Shown: positions 18,701 to 27,975, numbered from the stretch's first letter. The stretch: DNA of 64,000 nt from Clostridiaceae bacterium (GCA_902362365.1 CABIVQ010000002.1:99218-163217), one strand, 5' to 3'. Numbers and translations are program-made. The notes: generated from the letters alone by a model not told the origin.

Positions 18701-18745
18701 ATTTCTAATAATAATAAATCTATCATTTACTTTTTTTTCGTCCAT
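15728..18745 (-). CDS. mrdA: Class B penicillin-binding protein 2 (elongasome transpeptidase)
   Basis: A 1005-residue transpeptidase, partner of RodA. One N-terminal membrane segment lies at about 13-32. The PBP dimer domain starts with KAPRGDIRDKNG. The catalytic motifs are STFK (S502), SCN (560-562) and KTG (806-808). The protein is longer than typical PBP2 because of a lysine/glutamate-rich, helical-looking insertion. It runs from about 812 to 927, between KTG and AWTVAFAPADDPEIAV. There is another extension between SCN and the core at about 612-700. The C-terminal tail is acidic (TEKTTDKNTDEDENTTNEE). GGTGA precedes the ATG. It is cotranscribed with mreD upstream and minC downstream. Confidence 0.93.
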   Translation of the reverse strand: MDEKKVNDRFIIIRNMLLVVFAVILVKILYMTVFKYEHYTELAENKTYKELPIKAPRGDIRDKNGKILATTKNQFTVQVSADGISKTDSNKNSMANEISLKLINLLEKNKEEYKDEFPIYIENGKYYYTYDKDIAEYKDSEGIPQNLNAKESFYYLVDKLIEEGVLSQEDKRLEASKLQAKLNKNGEYPPILVSKWVFTQEKNKIDWLASYKINEKDISAKDAFDKIKDYYSAKTGKTKTSMPLNEGMSDADARKVLVVRDLLKSQGYSRYNPVTIAQDISESTISQIEENLMELPGVSIANEPVRYYPNGTLAGHILGHIGKIPSTKESEYLEKGYLKSDLVGLAGIEKNYESKLRGTDGYKKVQVDAVGKITKEIEVSEPKSGDTVYLSLDKNLQEVAEDSLKRTIEYARTGGTFKSQYGDKSGGGTAPNAKSGALIAIDVNTGDVLASVSYPSYDPNLFTKGSISYSEYADLEPENKNDSLSPSKLLNLVTQGVFQPGSTFKMITGMAALENGLNPNYAINDPGMIKYGERKFADYIWHKSKRNHGITNLYKAIQESCNIYFYTIGTGKYLGTGSDLGINMGPDKILEYAKLFGLDEATGLVDEIEEIPGHVPTTEQKLKSTQTLLRSYLEKNMGEAFTDITKEKNPKEFEARIDEIVGWAAEENTPGRVEVINRLIKLKVKEDLAEGFADNIVFNYLKFAKWGTADTFNLSIGQGENAYTPAQMARYVAAIANGGNLVELSVVKKTISSDYKTVVEDTNKSEKIDFKNSDNLKDLVQGMKQMATLSSAKSVFGTLPVSVAAKTGTAEKSGKIPTSDEYQYLIDHMGTYGVSKDEAIALSEELIKEREKELSKERENEIKEQLKDNKLDEKERKSLEDELAEGVSVKLDYDNDKLMASYLRKAIQQLNPKATDTVIDKFKSDYDAFAWTVAFAPADDPEIAVVAMIPQGNESSYALLPVREVIGAYMGFNKDTEKTTDKNTDEDENTTNEEKNINFGSQIKN

Positions 18746-18756
18746 TCAATCACCAA

Positions 18757-19245
18757 CTACTCTTCTTTAAGCTTTAATATATTCTTCTTAAATAATTTAT
18801 ATATTATTAAGCTTAATATACTATTTATTATCGGTATAATTACTATTCCCTTTAATACCATCGTTAATATCCCATAGCTATTGTATACTAATGTAGTAGC
18901 TGTTATATTTACCATAGAATCAAATATACTAGTAATTAGCACTAAGGTTCCGATTGTAATGTAACTCTCTTTATATATCTTTTCTCTTAGAGTGCTAATT
19001 CCATAACTTACTGCAAATAAAACTAAGGAATTTATCCCAAAAATTCCACCCACAGTTATGTCTTTTATAAGTCCAATTACAGCACCTATTATCCCCGCTT
19101 CAAGTTCATCCAAATATAAAGAGATTATGGTACAGTACACCAATACTAAACTAAAACTAACACCATATATATCTATATAATTTGTTATACTACTTTCAAC
19201 TGTAACAAGCAGTATACCTATAAGACAAAGTAAAAATCTTTTCAT
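18757..19245 (-). CDS. mreD: Rod shape-determining membrane protein MreD
   Basis: A 162-residue, highly hydrophobic protein with about five membrane segments. It contains the weakly conserved LVYCTIISLYLDELEAGIIGA and GIFGINSLVLF regions typical of MreD. Assignment rests mainly on position between mreC and mrdA. AAAGGGG precedes the ATG. It is a component of the elongasome that links MreB filaments to wall synthases. Confidence 0.88.
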   Translation of the reverse strand: MKRFLLCLIGILLVTVESSITNYIDIYGVSFSLVLVYCTIISLYLDELEAGIIGAVIGLIKDITVGGIFGINSLVLFAVSYGISTLREKIYKESYITIGTLVLITSIFDSMVNITATTLVYNSYGILTMVLKGIVIIPIINSILSLIIYKLFKKNILKLKEE

Positions 19246-19259
19246 ATTATCTATCCCCT

Positions 19260-20156
19260 TTATCCTATGTCATTATTTTCCCTTGGTTCTATAACGATAA
19301 CATCATCAATATTTTTAAAATCTGCATATGGTTTTATAACTACGTATTTTAAAGATTTGTTCTTATCATCAATTACTTTATCTACCTTCCCAATCAATAT
19401 CCCTTCTGGGTATAATCCTAATCCAGAAGTAACTAAAGTATCCCCTGGTAAAACATCATATGATGAATCAAACATATACCCTTGTAAGTATCCGTTTTCT
19501 TTATATTTTTCTTTACCACTAATATCTGTATCTTGTGTAATTACACCTTTATAATCTGAATTTTTTAGTAGCTTAAAGCTTACTGATGATTTAGTATCAA
19601 GTATAGAAATTGCCTTACTATAGTTTTTAGAAACTTCATATACTATACCGACTAAGCCACTTCCATTCATCACTAAACTATCTTTTTTAACTCCAGCATC
19701 ACTACCAGCACCAATCACGAAACTAGTGTACCAATTTCCATCATTCTTACTAACAACGCTAGCAGATATCATATTTGCTTTATAATCTTCAGGAATAAAA
19801 TTTAGTGCTTTCTTTAAATTTTGTATTGATTGACTTTCACTTATTTTGTTGTTTAATTCTACTATCTCTTGTTTTAAACTTTCATTTTCTTTTTCTAAAT
19901 CTTCTAATTTATTAGCGTTCTTTTTATAATTTAAAATCTCACTAAAATTACCTTTTAAAAACATAAATCCCTTGTTAAAACTGCTTTCAATCGAAGCTAC
20001 ACCCTCTTGTATTAAACCTAAATTAATCGGATTATTTCCAGAATATTTACCAATTGATATTCCCACAATTCCAATTAAAGTGATAGCAACTGTCGTCGTT
20101 GCTATCACTTTTACATTAATCTTTTTTTTGTCCTTTTTATCATTATTAAATTTCAA
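19260..20156 (-). CDS. mreC: Rod shape-determining protein MreC
   Basis: A protein of about 298 residues with one N-terminal membrane segment, a coiled coil (KLEDLEKENESLKQEIVELN) and the beta-rich MreC domain (SFVIGAGSDAGVKKDS, GLVGIV, then GDTLVTSGLGLYPEGILIGKV). I place the start at the TTG at 20156 (protein begins KFNNDKKDK). GGTGA lies five bases upstream. The farther in-frame TTG and GTG codons overlap that site. It scaffolds the elongasome outside the membrane. Confidence 0.92.
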   Translation of the reverse strand: MKFNNDKKDKKKINVKVIATTTVAITLIGIVGISIGKYSGNNPINLGLIQEGVASIESSFNKGFMFLKGNFSEILNYKKNANKLEDLEKENESLKQEIVELNNKISESQSIQNLKKALNFIPEDYKANMISASVVSKNDGNWYTSFVIGAGSDAGVKKDSLVMNGSGLVGIVYEVSKNYSKAISILDTKSSVSFKLLKNSDYKGVITQDTDISGKEKYKENGYLQGYMFDSSYDVLPGDTLVTSGLGLYPEGILIGKVDKVIDDKNKSLKYVVIKPYADFKNIDDVIVIEPRENNDIG

Positions 20157-20173
20157 GATAATCACCAACTTTA

Positions 20174-21250
20174 TTATCTTCTATTATTCATCATTAATAC
20201 TTTTTCAAATATCTCTTGATCTTCTACTGATTTACCAGTTCCTAGTGCAACACAATCAAGAGGACCTTCAGCTATTGTTACTGGCATTCCAGTTTCTTGC
20301 TTTATTAACTTATCTAATCCTCTAAGTAATGCTCCACCTCCAGTTAACATTATTCCATTTTCCATTATATCTGATGCTAATTCTGGTGGAGTTTTTTCTA
20401 AAGTTGATTTTATTGCATCTACTATTGAACTTATTGGTTCTTTTAATGCTTCTCTAACTTCTGTTGAAGATATTTCTACTGTTTTTGGTAAACCTGATAT
20501 TAAATCTCTACCTCTTATTTGCATATTACTTTCTTGGTCTTCTTTAAAAGTTGATCCTATGCTTATTTTTATATCTTCCGCAGTTCTTTCACCTATCATT
20601 AAGTTGTATTCTTTTTTAACGTATCCAACTATAGCTTCATCAAACTTGTTACCACCGATTCTTACTGATTCAGCTGATACTATACCACCTAAAGATATTA
20701 CTGCTATTTCTGAAGTACCACCACCGATATCAACAACCATGTTTCCTTCTGGCTCTTCTACTTTAAGACCTGCTCCTATTGCAGCAGCCATTGGTTCTTC
20801 TATAAGATAAGCATCTTTCGCTCCTGCTTGTCTTGCTGCTTCTTCTATTGCTCTTTTTTCAACATCTGTAACACCAAATGGTACACATATTGCTATTCTT
20901 GGACTTACAACACCTTTTTTAGCTGCAGCTTTTTGTATAAAGTAGCTTAACATTGATTGAGTAACATCAAAATCAGCTATAACTCCATCTTTCATTGGTC
21001 TTATAGCTACTATATTTCCTGGTGTTCTACCTATCATTCTCTTAGCTTCTTCACCAACTGCTAAAACTTCCTTACTATCATCTCTTATAGCAACAACTGA
21101 AGGTTCTCTTACTACTATACCTTGCCCTTTTATATAAACTAAAGTATTTGCTGTACCTAAATCGATTCCCATATCTTTAGTCATTTTACCGAATCCAAAT
21201 AAAGATCCAAATCCTTTTTTCTCTCTTTTTTCTTTTTTCTCTTTAGCCAT
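20174..21250 (-). CDS. mreB: Cell shape-determining protein MreB
   Basis: A 358-residue bacterial actin. The phosphate 1 loop is [13 protein letters not shown], phosphate 2 is [15 protein letters not shown], and the adenosine motif is [14 protein letters not shown]. An N-terminal, strongly basic extension ([22 protein letters not shown]) makes it somewhat longer than the usual 330-345 residues. This may add membrane affinity. AAGGAG precedes the ATG. It is the first of mreBCD, after radC. Confidence 0.96.
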   Translation of the reverse strand: MAKEKKEKREKKGFGSLFGFGKMTKDMGIDLGTANTLVYIKGQGIVVREPSVVAIRDDSKEVLAVGEEAKRMIGRTPGNIVAIRPMKDGVIADFDVTQSMLSYFIQKAAAKKGVVSPRIAICVPFGVTDVEKRAIEEAARQAGAKDAYLIEEPMAAAIGAGLKVEEPEGNMVVDIGGGTSEIAVISLGGIVSAESVRIGGNKFDEAIVGYVKKEYNLMIGERTAEDIKISIGSTFKEDQESNMQIRGRDLISGLPKTVEISSTEVREALKEPISSIVDAIKSTLEKTPPELASDIMENGIMLTGGGALLRGLDKLIKQETGMPVTIAEGPLDCVALGTGKSVEDQEIFEKVLMMNNRR

Positions 21251-21276
21251 ATTAATGCTCCTTCCACTATATCAAA

Positions 21277-21984
21277 TCAAATTATCATATTTTCCTTAAA
21301 ACTAAAATACAAACCATCGCCTATTATAATATGGTCGATTACTTCAATTCCTATTAACTCACCACATTTTATAAGTCTATCAGTTATATTCTTGTCTTCA
21401 TTAGAAGGTTCCACACTTCCAGATGGATGATTATGTATTAAAATCATTTTATTGCTACTTCGCCTTATAGCCTCTTTAAAGACTTCTCTCGGATGAACCA
21501 ATGATGAATTCAAAGTTCCAACAGATACATCTATATCTGTAATTATTTCATTTTTTGTATTTAAAAGAACTACCTTAAAAACTTCATTTTGTTTATACCT
21601 TAAGCCTTCCATATAATACTTATAGATATCCCATGGATTTTTAACTTTGTACTTATTTGGCCTATAACTTGAAATTCTAAGTCCAAGTTCTAATGCTGCC
21701 TTTATCTGTGTAGCCTTAGATAGTCCTATTCCTTCTATCTTGCACAATTCTTCTATACTCATATCTTGTAGATATCTTATACCTTGTGAATCTTTATTGA
21801 TTATATCATTTGCTAATTCAATTGCATTTCTTTTTTTTGTGCCTGTTCTTAATAAGATAGCTAATAACTCTGCATTAGATAAATTTTTTGCTCCACTTAG
21901 AAGCATTTTCTCTCTAGGTCTTTCCTCTAATGCCATATCTTTTACTTTTCTAGAAAAATCAAAAGACTTGCTCAGATAAATCAT
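21277..21984 (-). CDS. radC: RadC family JAB/MPN protein
   Basis: A 235-residue protein with an N-terminal helix-hairpin-helix region (IEELCKIEGIGLSKATQIKAALELG). The C-terminal MPN/JAMM metalloprotease-like domain has its metal motif in ILIHNHPSGSVEPSNED. Despite its name a role in recombination is not proven. The ATG overlaps the maf stop (ATGA), so translation is coupled. The gene order maf-radC-mreB is common in Firmicutes. Confidence 0.93.
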   Translation of the reverse strand: MIYLSKSFDFSRKVKDMALEERPREKMLLSGAKNLSNAELLAILLRTGTKKRNAIELANDIINKDSQGIRYLQDMSIEELCKIEGIGLSKATQIKAALELGLRISSYRPNKYKVKNPWDIYKYYMEGLRYKQNEVFKVVLLNTKNEIITDIDVSVGTLNSSLVHPREVFKEAIRRSSNKMILIHNHPSGSVEPSNEDKNITDRLIKCGELIGIEVIDHIIIGDGLYFSFKENMII

Positions 21985-22565
21985 CCTCCATAAAAAAGAT
22001 TTACATTAAAATGCTCTTTTAGTAGGTCACTTATTTTTGATATTGGCAATCCAACTATATTGAAGTAGTCTCCAGATATACTTTTAACTAACAATCCTCC
22101 ATATCCTTGAATTCCATAAGCTCCTGCTTTGTCTAAGGATTCCTTAGTGTTTATGTAATCTCTTATAGTCTCCTCTGATAAATCCTTAAAAGTTACCTCA
22201 CTAACCACATAGTCTATCACTTTTTTATCTAAACTTAAATTTATCAAACTAATCCCCGTAATAACTTGATGCTTTTTATTAGACAGTAACTTTATCATCC
22301 TGTATGCATCTTCTTCGTCTTTAGGCTTACCTAGTATAGTATCATCTAAAACTACAATAGTATCTGCTCCAATAACTAAATCATTTTTATTTTTACTTGC
22401 TATATCCATACATTTTTCAAAAGCTAGTCTCATAGCTACTTCTTTCGGAGGCTCATTTTCTAATATAACCTCTTCTATATTACTTTTGACTATTGTAAAA
22501 TCCACCTTTACATTCTCCAAAATTTCTCTTCTTCTTGGAGATGCTGATGCTAAGATTATATTCAT
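21981..22565 (-). CDS. maf: Maf-family nucleoside triphosphate pyrophosphatase
   Basis: A 194-residue Maf/HAM1-like house-cleaning pyrophosphatase. It has the phosphate-binding SASPRRREIL at the N terminus, NDLVIGADTIVVLD, GKPKDEEDAYRM, and GAYGIQGYGG near the C terminus. It probably hydrolyses non-canonical dTTP/UTP analogues and is linked to septum control. GAGGTGG precedes the ATG. It is the first gene of the long shape/division operon ending at mgsA. Confidence 0.93.
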   Translation of the reverse strand: MNIILASASPRRREILENVKVDFTIVKSNIEEVILENEPPKEVAMRLAFEKCMDIASKNKNDLVIGADTIVVLDDTILGKPKDEEDAYRMIKLLSNKKHQVITGISLINLSLDKKVIDYVVSEVTFKDLSEETIRDYINTKESLDKAGAYGIQGYGGLLVKSISGDYFNIVGLPISKISDLLKEHFNVNLFYGG

Positions 22566-22844
22566 TCATCCACCTCTTCTTGTACTTAGAAATTGTACTT
22601 ATCTAGTTTATCATTATATTGTAAAAAATTCAACGTTATTGTCGAACCTTTTAGTTACATAATTGTTATATTTACATGTTTTGGGGTATAAAAATAAAGC
22701 TTAGATAAAATGAAAATTTGCACTTGTGTAAACCTTGTAGATTATATAATATTACTTACTTCCCATTAGCCTTATAATTTATATTTATGTAAAATAAATT
22801 TTAATAAATTTCATTTTTTAATTTGTTAAAAATTACTATAAAAA
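22566..22844. other. AT-rich region upstream of maf
   Basis: Part of a gene-free stretch of about 320 bases between the rnfB terminator and maf. It must contain the promoter for the maf-mgsA operon; a TTGAAT-17-TAAACT pair on the minus strand (about 22592-22635) is a weak candidate. Nothing else was recognised. Confidence 0.4.
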
Positions 22845-22875
22845 AATAAAGGTATGAAAGCTTCACACCTTTATT
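22845..22875 (-). terminator. Terminator after rnfB
   Basis: Arms AATAAAGGT (22845-22853) and ACCTTTATT (22867-22875), with further pairing TGAAG/CTTTCA inside, followed on the minus strand by TTTTTTATAG. It ends the rnf operon. Confidence 0.9.
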
Positions 22876-22884
22876 CTATCCATA

Positions 22885-23856
22885 TTATACAGTTTTAATA
22901 GCATCTTTAGGACATTTTTGCATACATAAGTGACAACCAACACATTTTTTCTCGTCAACCATATGAACTGCTTTTCTTTCGCCTGATATAGCATCAAACT
23001 TACATTGCTTTTTACAAAGTGTACATCCAACGCATTTCTCTTCATCTATTTTTACTTTTCTTCTATCACTTATATCACCTGCTATAACTTTAGTTGGACA
23101 TTTTTGTACACATACCTTACATTGAATACATTTATCAAAATTAATTTTAGCTATTTTATTTTCAAATACTATAGCATCTACTGGACATGCTTTTGCACAC
23201 ATTCCACATCCTATACACCCAGCACTACATTTTTCTTTTACTTCCTTACCAAACTCCATGCTATTACATTCAACAACAACTTCTTGTTTTTCCGGCTTCT
23301 TTATTATTATAGATTTAGGGCAGATTTCTATACATTTACCACACATTACACATTTCTCTTCATCTATAACAGCTATTCCATTTTGTATGGTTATAGCTCC
23401 AAACTTACATGCATCTTTGCATGTTCCTAAACCTAAACATCCAAATTTACAAGCTTTGGATCCTGAATTTAAAGCTGCTGCTGCTCTACAGTCAGATATT
23501 CCTTCATATTCATATTTATCTTTAGCACTTTCACATGTTCCTTTACAAATAACTTTTGCTACTATTTTTTCACCTTCTGAAGCACTTACCCCCATTATTT
23601 CTCCAACTTTAGATGCTACAGCCGCCCCACCTACAGGACATCCATTTACAGGAGATTTTCCTTCAACTATTGCATTTGCAAGTCCTCCACACCCAGGGAA
23701 TCCACATCCACCACAGTTTGCACCTGGAAGAACTTCAATTATTTTCTCTACTCTTTCATCTATCTCAACTGCGAATTTCTTAGAGGCATAAGCAAGAACT
23801 GCTCCAAAAATTAACCCCATAGCTCCTAAAAGAATTATCGATTTCACTATTTCCAC
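22885..23856 (-). CDS. rnfB: Rnf complex subunit RnfB (polyferredoxin)
   Basis: A 323-residue iron-sulfur subunit, the likely ferredoxin entry point of the Rnf complex. One N-terminal membrane segment lies at about 5-23. The CxxCxxxxC cluster site GANCGGCGFPGCGG is at about 45. Several 4Fe-4S ferredoxin repeats (CxxCxxCxxxCP) follow to the C terminus, ending CVGCHLCMQKCPKDAI. It starts with GTG at 23856 after AGGGGGTGAG. It is the last gene of rnfCDGEAB, the clostridial order. Confidence 0.95.
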   Translation of the reverse strand: MEIVKSIILLGAMGLIFGAVLAYASKKFAVEIDERVEKIIEVLPGANCGGCGFPGCGGLANAIVEGKSPVNGCPVGGAAVASKVGEIMGVSASEGEKIVAKVICKGTCESAKDKYEYEGISDCRAAAALNSGSKACKFGCLGLGTCKDACKFGAITIQNGIAVIDEEKCVMCGKCIEICPKSIIIKKPEKQEVVVECNSMEFGKEVKEKCSAGCIGCGMCAKACPVDAIVFENKIAKINFDKCIQCKVCVQKCPTKVIAGDISDRRKVKIDEEKCVGCTLCKKQCKFDAISGERKAVHMVDEKKCVGCHLCMQKCPKDAIKTV

Positions 23857-23874
23857 TTAATCTCACCCCCTAAA

Positions 23875-24450
23875 TTATAGCTTTATAAGTCCTGTGAATC
23901 CTAAGAAAGCTATTGACATAAGTCCTGCTGCTATTAGAGTTATAGGAAATCCTCTAAATGCCTCTGGTATATCAGCAATTTCTAACCTTTCTCTTATTCC
24001 AGCAAATAAAACTATAGCTAATGTAAATCCTACTCCTGCTCCGAACCCGTTTACTATTGTCTCTATTAAATTATATCCTTTATCAACGTTAACTATAGCT
24101 ATACCAAGTACTGCACAGTTTGTAGTTATAAGAGGTAAGAAAACGCCTAACGCTTGATATAAAGATGGACTCATCTTTTGTATTACCATTTCAACAAACT
24201 GAACAATTGACGCAATTACTAAGATAAAAGCTATCGTCTGTAAAAATTCAAGTTCTGTTTTTTCTAATAGAATTTGAATAAAGTATGTAATTATCGATGC
24301 TAAAGTTAAAACAAAAGTAACTGCAGCACCCATACCTACTGCTGTATCGACCTTTTTAGACACCCCTAAGAATGGGCATATTCCTAAGAATTGTGATGTT
24401 ATAACGTTGTTAACAAGTACTATACTTAAAAATAAAAGAATTAAATTCAT
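23875..24450 (-). CDS. rnfA: Rnf complex subunit RnfA
   Basis: A 191-residue integral membrane subunit with six hydrophobic segments, paralogous to RnfE and in inverted topology to it. Diagnostic stretches are [25 protein letters not shown] and [12 protein letters not shown]. The Cys in CPF and TNC would hold the intramembrane Fe-S cluster that passes electrons across the membrane. GGGGGTGA precedes the ATG. It is 17 bases downstream of rnfE. Confidence 0.95.
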   Translation of the reverse strand: MNLILLFLSIVLVNNVITSQFLGICPFLGVSKKVDTAVGMGAAVTFVLTLASIITYFIQILLEKTELEFLQTIAFILVIASIVQFVEMVIQKMSPSLYQALGVFLPLITTNCAVLGIAIVNVDKGYNLIETIVNGFGAGVGFTLAIVLFAGIRERLEIADIPEAFRGFPITLIAAGLMSIAFLGFTGLIKL

Positions 24451-24467
24451 ACTATTTCACCCCCATA

Positions 24468-25061
24468 CTATGCCTTTTTACTTCTTATTTTATTAAATCC
24501 AGCCATTAAAAACCCTAGTGTTAAAAACGCTCCTGGAGGTAATATGAATAATAATGCTGGTTGATATGCTACTCCGAATAAACTTATTCCAAATAAACTT
24601 CCCGCTCCAAACAACTCTCTAACTGCACCTAGAATTGTAAGTGCTAAAGTAAACCCAAGTCCCATTGCTACACCATCTACTGCTGATGCAATAGCACCAT
24701 TTTTTGATGCAAAACTTTCTGCACGAGCTAGTATTAAACAGTTAACAACGATTAATGGAATGTATAATCCAAGAGCTTGATCAAGAGCTGGAACATATGC
24801 CTTTAATAATAGTCCTACTATTGTAACAAATGTAGCTATTACTACTATAAATGATGGTATTCTTATTTTATCTGGTATAATTTTTCTCATTAAAGAAATA
24901 ACAATATTCGAACATATTAAAACTACTGCAGTTGAAAGTCCCATACCCAGTCCATTTATAGCCGAACTCGTAACGGCAAGTGTTGGACACATACCTATAA
25001 CTTGCACAAAGGTTGGGTTTTCATCTATGATACCATTTTTAAATATCTTTGCTGAGTTCAT
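24468..25061 (-). CDS. rnfE: Rnf complex subunit RnfE
   Basis: A 197-residue six-span membrane subunit. It shows VQVIGMCPTLAVT, LIVVNCLILARAESFA and GVAMGLGFTLAL, with the cluster-binding cysteines C24 and that in VNC. It pairs with RnfA in the membrane core. A GGGGGG-containing ribosome binding site precedes the ATG. It lies between rnfG and rnfA with short spacers. Confidence 0.95.
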   Translation of the reverse strand: MNSAKIFKNGIIDENPTFVQVIGMCPTLAVTSSAINGLGMGLSTAVVLICSNIVISLMRKIIPDKIRIPSFIVVIATFVTIVGLLLKAYVPALDQALGLYIPLIVVNCLILARAESFASKNGAIASAVDGVAMGLGFTLALTILGAVRELFGAGSLFGISLFGVAYQPALLFILPPGAFLTLGFLMAGFNKIRSKKA

Positions 25062-25078
25062 ATTTTATATTCTCCCCC

Positions 25079-25645
25079 CTACTTACTTAAAGAACTATTA
25101 AATAACTCTATTGCAACATTTACACCATCTGTAACTGCACTAGACGTAATAGTTGCTCCTGATATTGCAGATATCTCATTTTCCCCAGATGAACTTCCTT
25201 TTATTAAAATAAGCTCTGATACTGGTTTACCTGCAAATTGATCTTTGAAACTAGAATCTGAAGCCTTTGCACCAAGGCCTGGTGTTTCAGACATATTGCC
25301 TATATTAATACCGCTAACAGTTCCATCCTTTGATATACCAACTATAAGTTCAATAGCTCCACCATAACCTTTGGGAAGAACCTTTACTGTATATCCAACA
25401 GTTTCAGAGCCATTTTTGCCTTCATAAACTTCTGAAACAATTCCATCAATATTCTCATATTCACTATCTGAAACTTGAGTAAATTCATTTGCATCTGGAA
25501 GTACGATTTGTCTAGATTCGTTATTAGCTTGGACATTTCGCTCTGCTATAACTGGTGCTGTAACTTGATTAGTTACTCCTAATAATAAGGCTGCAACAGC
25601 ACATATAGCAAATAAATTAAGTCCTAATTTCACTATACTATTCAT
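25079..25645 (-). CDS. rnfG: Rnf complex subunit RnfG (FMN-binding)
   Basis: A 188-residue subunit with one N-terminal membrane anchor and an extracytoplasmic FMN-binding domain. The covalent FMN-threonine motif is SGATITSSAV near residue 165. GYGGAIELIVGI and ETPGLGAKA are also typical. The start codon overlaps the rnfD stop (TAATG), indicating coupling. GGAGGTG lies in the end of rnfD. Confidence 0.95.
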   Translation of the reverse strand: MNSIVKLGLNLFAICAVAALLLGVTNQVTAPVIAERNVQANNESRQIVLPDANEFTQVSDSEYENIDGIVSEVYEGKNGSETVGYTVKVLPKGYGGAIELIVGISKDGTVSGINIGNMSETPGLGAKASDSSFKDQFAGKPVSELILIKGSSSGENEISAISGATITSSAVTDGVNVAIELFNSSLSK

Positions 25646-26622
25646 TACTTAGACACCTCCCCAAATACTCTGTTTGACACATACTTGTCTATAAGAGGTG
25701 TAGCTACGTTGGCTAGTAGAATTGAATATGATACACCTTCTGGATACCCACCGTATAATCTTATTACAGATGTTATAATACCTGCTAATAATGCATAAAT
25801 AATTTGACCTTTTTTAGTCATAGGTGAAGTTGTATAATCAGTTAGCATAAAGAAACCACCTAGCATAAGACCTCCTGCAAATAGTTCGTATAATGCAAAA
25901 TCAAAGCTAAAGCCACCTAATATAAAAGTTAATATGAAAACTGTACCTATGTAAAATGCAGGTATTGTATAATCTATTATCCCTTTATAAATTAAATAAA
26001 CTCCTCCTAGTACAATTAAAATAGCACTAGTTTCACCTATACATCCACCTATATTACCTACAATCATATCAGTCATATTTATACCATTAGCTGTTAAATC
26101 AGTTACTCCTCCAGCTCCAACTTTTAGAAAACTTAGTGGCGTTGCTGTAGTAACTGCATCTAGGTTTGAACCAATCCAATTTACGCCTGGATTAGTCCAC
26201 GCTGTCATTGCAACTGGAAAAGATGCAAGTAAGAAAGCTCTAGCTCCAAGTGCTGGATTTATAAAATTATTCCCGATCCCACCAAATACCATTTTTATAA
26301 CTATTATTGCAAAAGCTCCACCTGCTAAGCACATCCACCAAGGAAGAGATGCAGGTACGTTGAAAGCCAATAATAACCCTGTTACTACTGCCGAAAAATC
26401 TCCTATTGTACTTCCTCCTTTGGTAATTTTTTGATATAAAAATTCAGAACCTACTGTCCCTAATATACAGAAAAACATAACACTTATGGCATTTAATCTA
26501 AAGAAATATACCCCTGCTAATGCTGCTGGTATAAGCGCAATTATAACTTGCTTCATTATATAAGAAGTGTCTTCATTACTTCTCACGTGAGGAGAAGATG
26601 ATACTATCAATTTCTTTTCCAC
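25645..26622 (-). CDS. rnfD: Rnf complex subunit RnfD
   Basis: A 325-residue polytopic subunit with about eight to nine spans. The covalent FMN site is the Thr/Ser-rich VTTATPLSF near 155-163. FGGIGNNFINPALGARAF and GYPEGVSYSILLAN are family landmarks. It begins with GTG after TAGGGGGAAA. It is thought to take part in ion translocation with RnfA/E. Confidence 0.95.
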   Translation of the reverse strand: MEKKLIVSSSPHVRSNEDTSYIMKQVIIALIPAALAGVYFFRLNAISVMFFCILGTVGSEFLYQKITKGGSTIGDFSAVVTGLLLAFNVPASLPWWMCLAGGAFAIIVIKMVFGGIGNNFINPALGARAFLLASFPVAMTAWTNPGVNWIGSNLDAVTTATPLSFLKVGAGGVTDLTANGINMTDMIVGNIGGCIGETSAILIVLGGVYLIYKGIIDYTIPAFYIGTVFILTFILGGFSFDFALYELFAGGLMLGGFFMLTDYTTSPMTKKGQIIYALLAGIITSVIRLYGGYPEGVSYSILLANVATPLIDKYVSNRVFGEVSK

Positions 26623-26637
26623 AATATTTCCCCCTAT

Positions 26638-27975
26638 CTATTTGTTTGCAGCCTGCTTTTTCTTCATAGCTATAATTTCTTTTTTAGCATTTCTCATAGA
26701 CTGAAGTAATGGTCTTCTTGCAGGACATATAAATGAACAAGAACCGCATTCTATACAATCTAGGGCTCTATGCTCTTGAGCCATTTCAAAATCATTTTTT
26801 AATGAATATGCACTAATGTATAAAGGTTGTAAAAATGCAGGGCAAACATTTGTACATCTTCCACATCTCAAACAGTTTTGAGGTTTAGGTAAGCGAGATT
26901 CCTCTTCACTTAAACAAAGTATTCCTGAAGAACCTTTATTAGTTGCGATTTCATCAGTATATTGAGCTATTCCCATCATAGGCCCACCCATTATAAGTTT
27001 TCCTAGCTTCTTATCATCTCTATATCCTCCACATTGTTCTATTATTTCAGATACTAGAGTACCTACTTTAATTACTAAGTTTTTAGGCTCTTTTATACAG
27101 CTACCTGTTACTGTAGTTATTCTTTCTACTAAAGGCATACCTGTTTTTATAGTTTTTGCAATTTGAGCTGCTGTACCTACATTATCCACAACTGCTCCTG
27201 CTGCAGCTGGTAATCCACCTGAAGGTACCTCTCTTTTTGTACAGGCATATATAAGTTGTTTTTCTGCACCTTGTGGGTATTTAACCTCTAGTCCAACTAC
27301 TTCAATTTGACTATAATCTTTAGCTGCATTAGTAACTGCTTCTATTGCATCCGGTTTATTTACTTCAATTCCTATGAATCCTTTTTTTACATTTAAAACT
27401 TTCATTAATACTCTTAGTCCAAAAACTACATCGTCTGGATTTTCCACCATTAGTCTGTGATCTGCTGTAAGATATGGTTCACATTCAGCTCCATTTAAAA
27501 TAACTGAATCAATTTTAGCATCTGGTGGTGGTGATATTTTGACATGATTTGGGAATGTAGCTCCCCCCATACCAACTATTCCTGCTTCTTTTATAATTTC
27601 TACTATTTCTTCTTTTGTTAAATCGTCTAAATTCCCTTTTGGTTTTACACTTTCATGTAACTCTTCTTTAAAATCATTTTCTACAACAACGCATAGTGAT
27701 GTACCACCTGGAACTTCATGTGGCTCTATAGCTCTAACTGTCCCTGAAACAGATGAATGAACATTACAAGATACATATCCTTGTTGCTCCCCTATTTTTT
27801 GACCAAGCTTCACTCGATCTCCAACCTCAACAATAGCCTTTGCTGGCGCCCCAATGTGTTGTTGAAGAGGTATGTATACAACTTTAGGTTTTTCTGCATT
27901 TTGAAGAGCCTTTGATTTAGTATACTCTTTGTTATATGGAGGATGTATTCCTCCCTTAAAAGTTAAGAGTTTCAT
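26638..27975 (-). CDS. rnfC: Rnf complex subunit RnfC (NAD(H)-binding)
   Basis: A 445-residue peripheral subunit. It has the NADH/FMN module (GMGGATFPNHVK, LNGAECEPYLTADHRLM) and a SLBB-like region. Two 4Fe-4S sites lie near the C terminus, CLRCGRCTNVC and CIECGSCSFIC. It exchanges electrons with NAD+/NADH in the ferredoxin:NAD+ oxidoreductase that generates an ion gradient. It is the first gene of the operon, with GAGGGGG before the ATG and the palindromic promoter 33 bases upstream. Confidence 0.95.
   Translation of the reverse strand: MKLLTFKGGIHPPYNKEYTKSKALQNAEKPKVVYIPLQQHIGAPAKAIVEVGDRVKLGQKIGEQQGYVSCNVHSSVSGTVRAIEPHEVPGGTSLCVVVENDFKEELHESVKPKGNLDDLTKEEIVEIIKEAGIVGMGGATFPNHVKISPPPDAKIDSVILNGAECEPYLTADHRLMVENPDDVVFGLRVLMKVLNVKKGFIGIEVNKPDAIEAVTNAAKDYSQIEVVGLEVKYPQGAEKQLIYACTKREVPSGGLPAAAGAVVDNVGTAAQIAKTIKTGMPLVERITTVTGSCIKEPKNLVIKVGTLVSEIIEQCGGYRDDKKLGKLIMGGPMMGIAQYTDEIATNKGSSGILCLSEEESRLPKPQNCLRCGRCTNVCPAFLQPLYISAYSLKNDFEMAQEHRALDCIECGSCSFICPARRPLLQSMRNAKKEIIAMKKKQAANK

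Noticed and set aside
23005-23791. Plus-strand frames of 141 and 177 codons opposite rnfB
   Set aside because: They are antisense shadows of the cysteine-rich polyferredoxin gene, with repetitive Tyr/Thr/Phe composition and no start signals.
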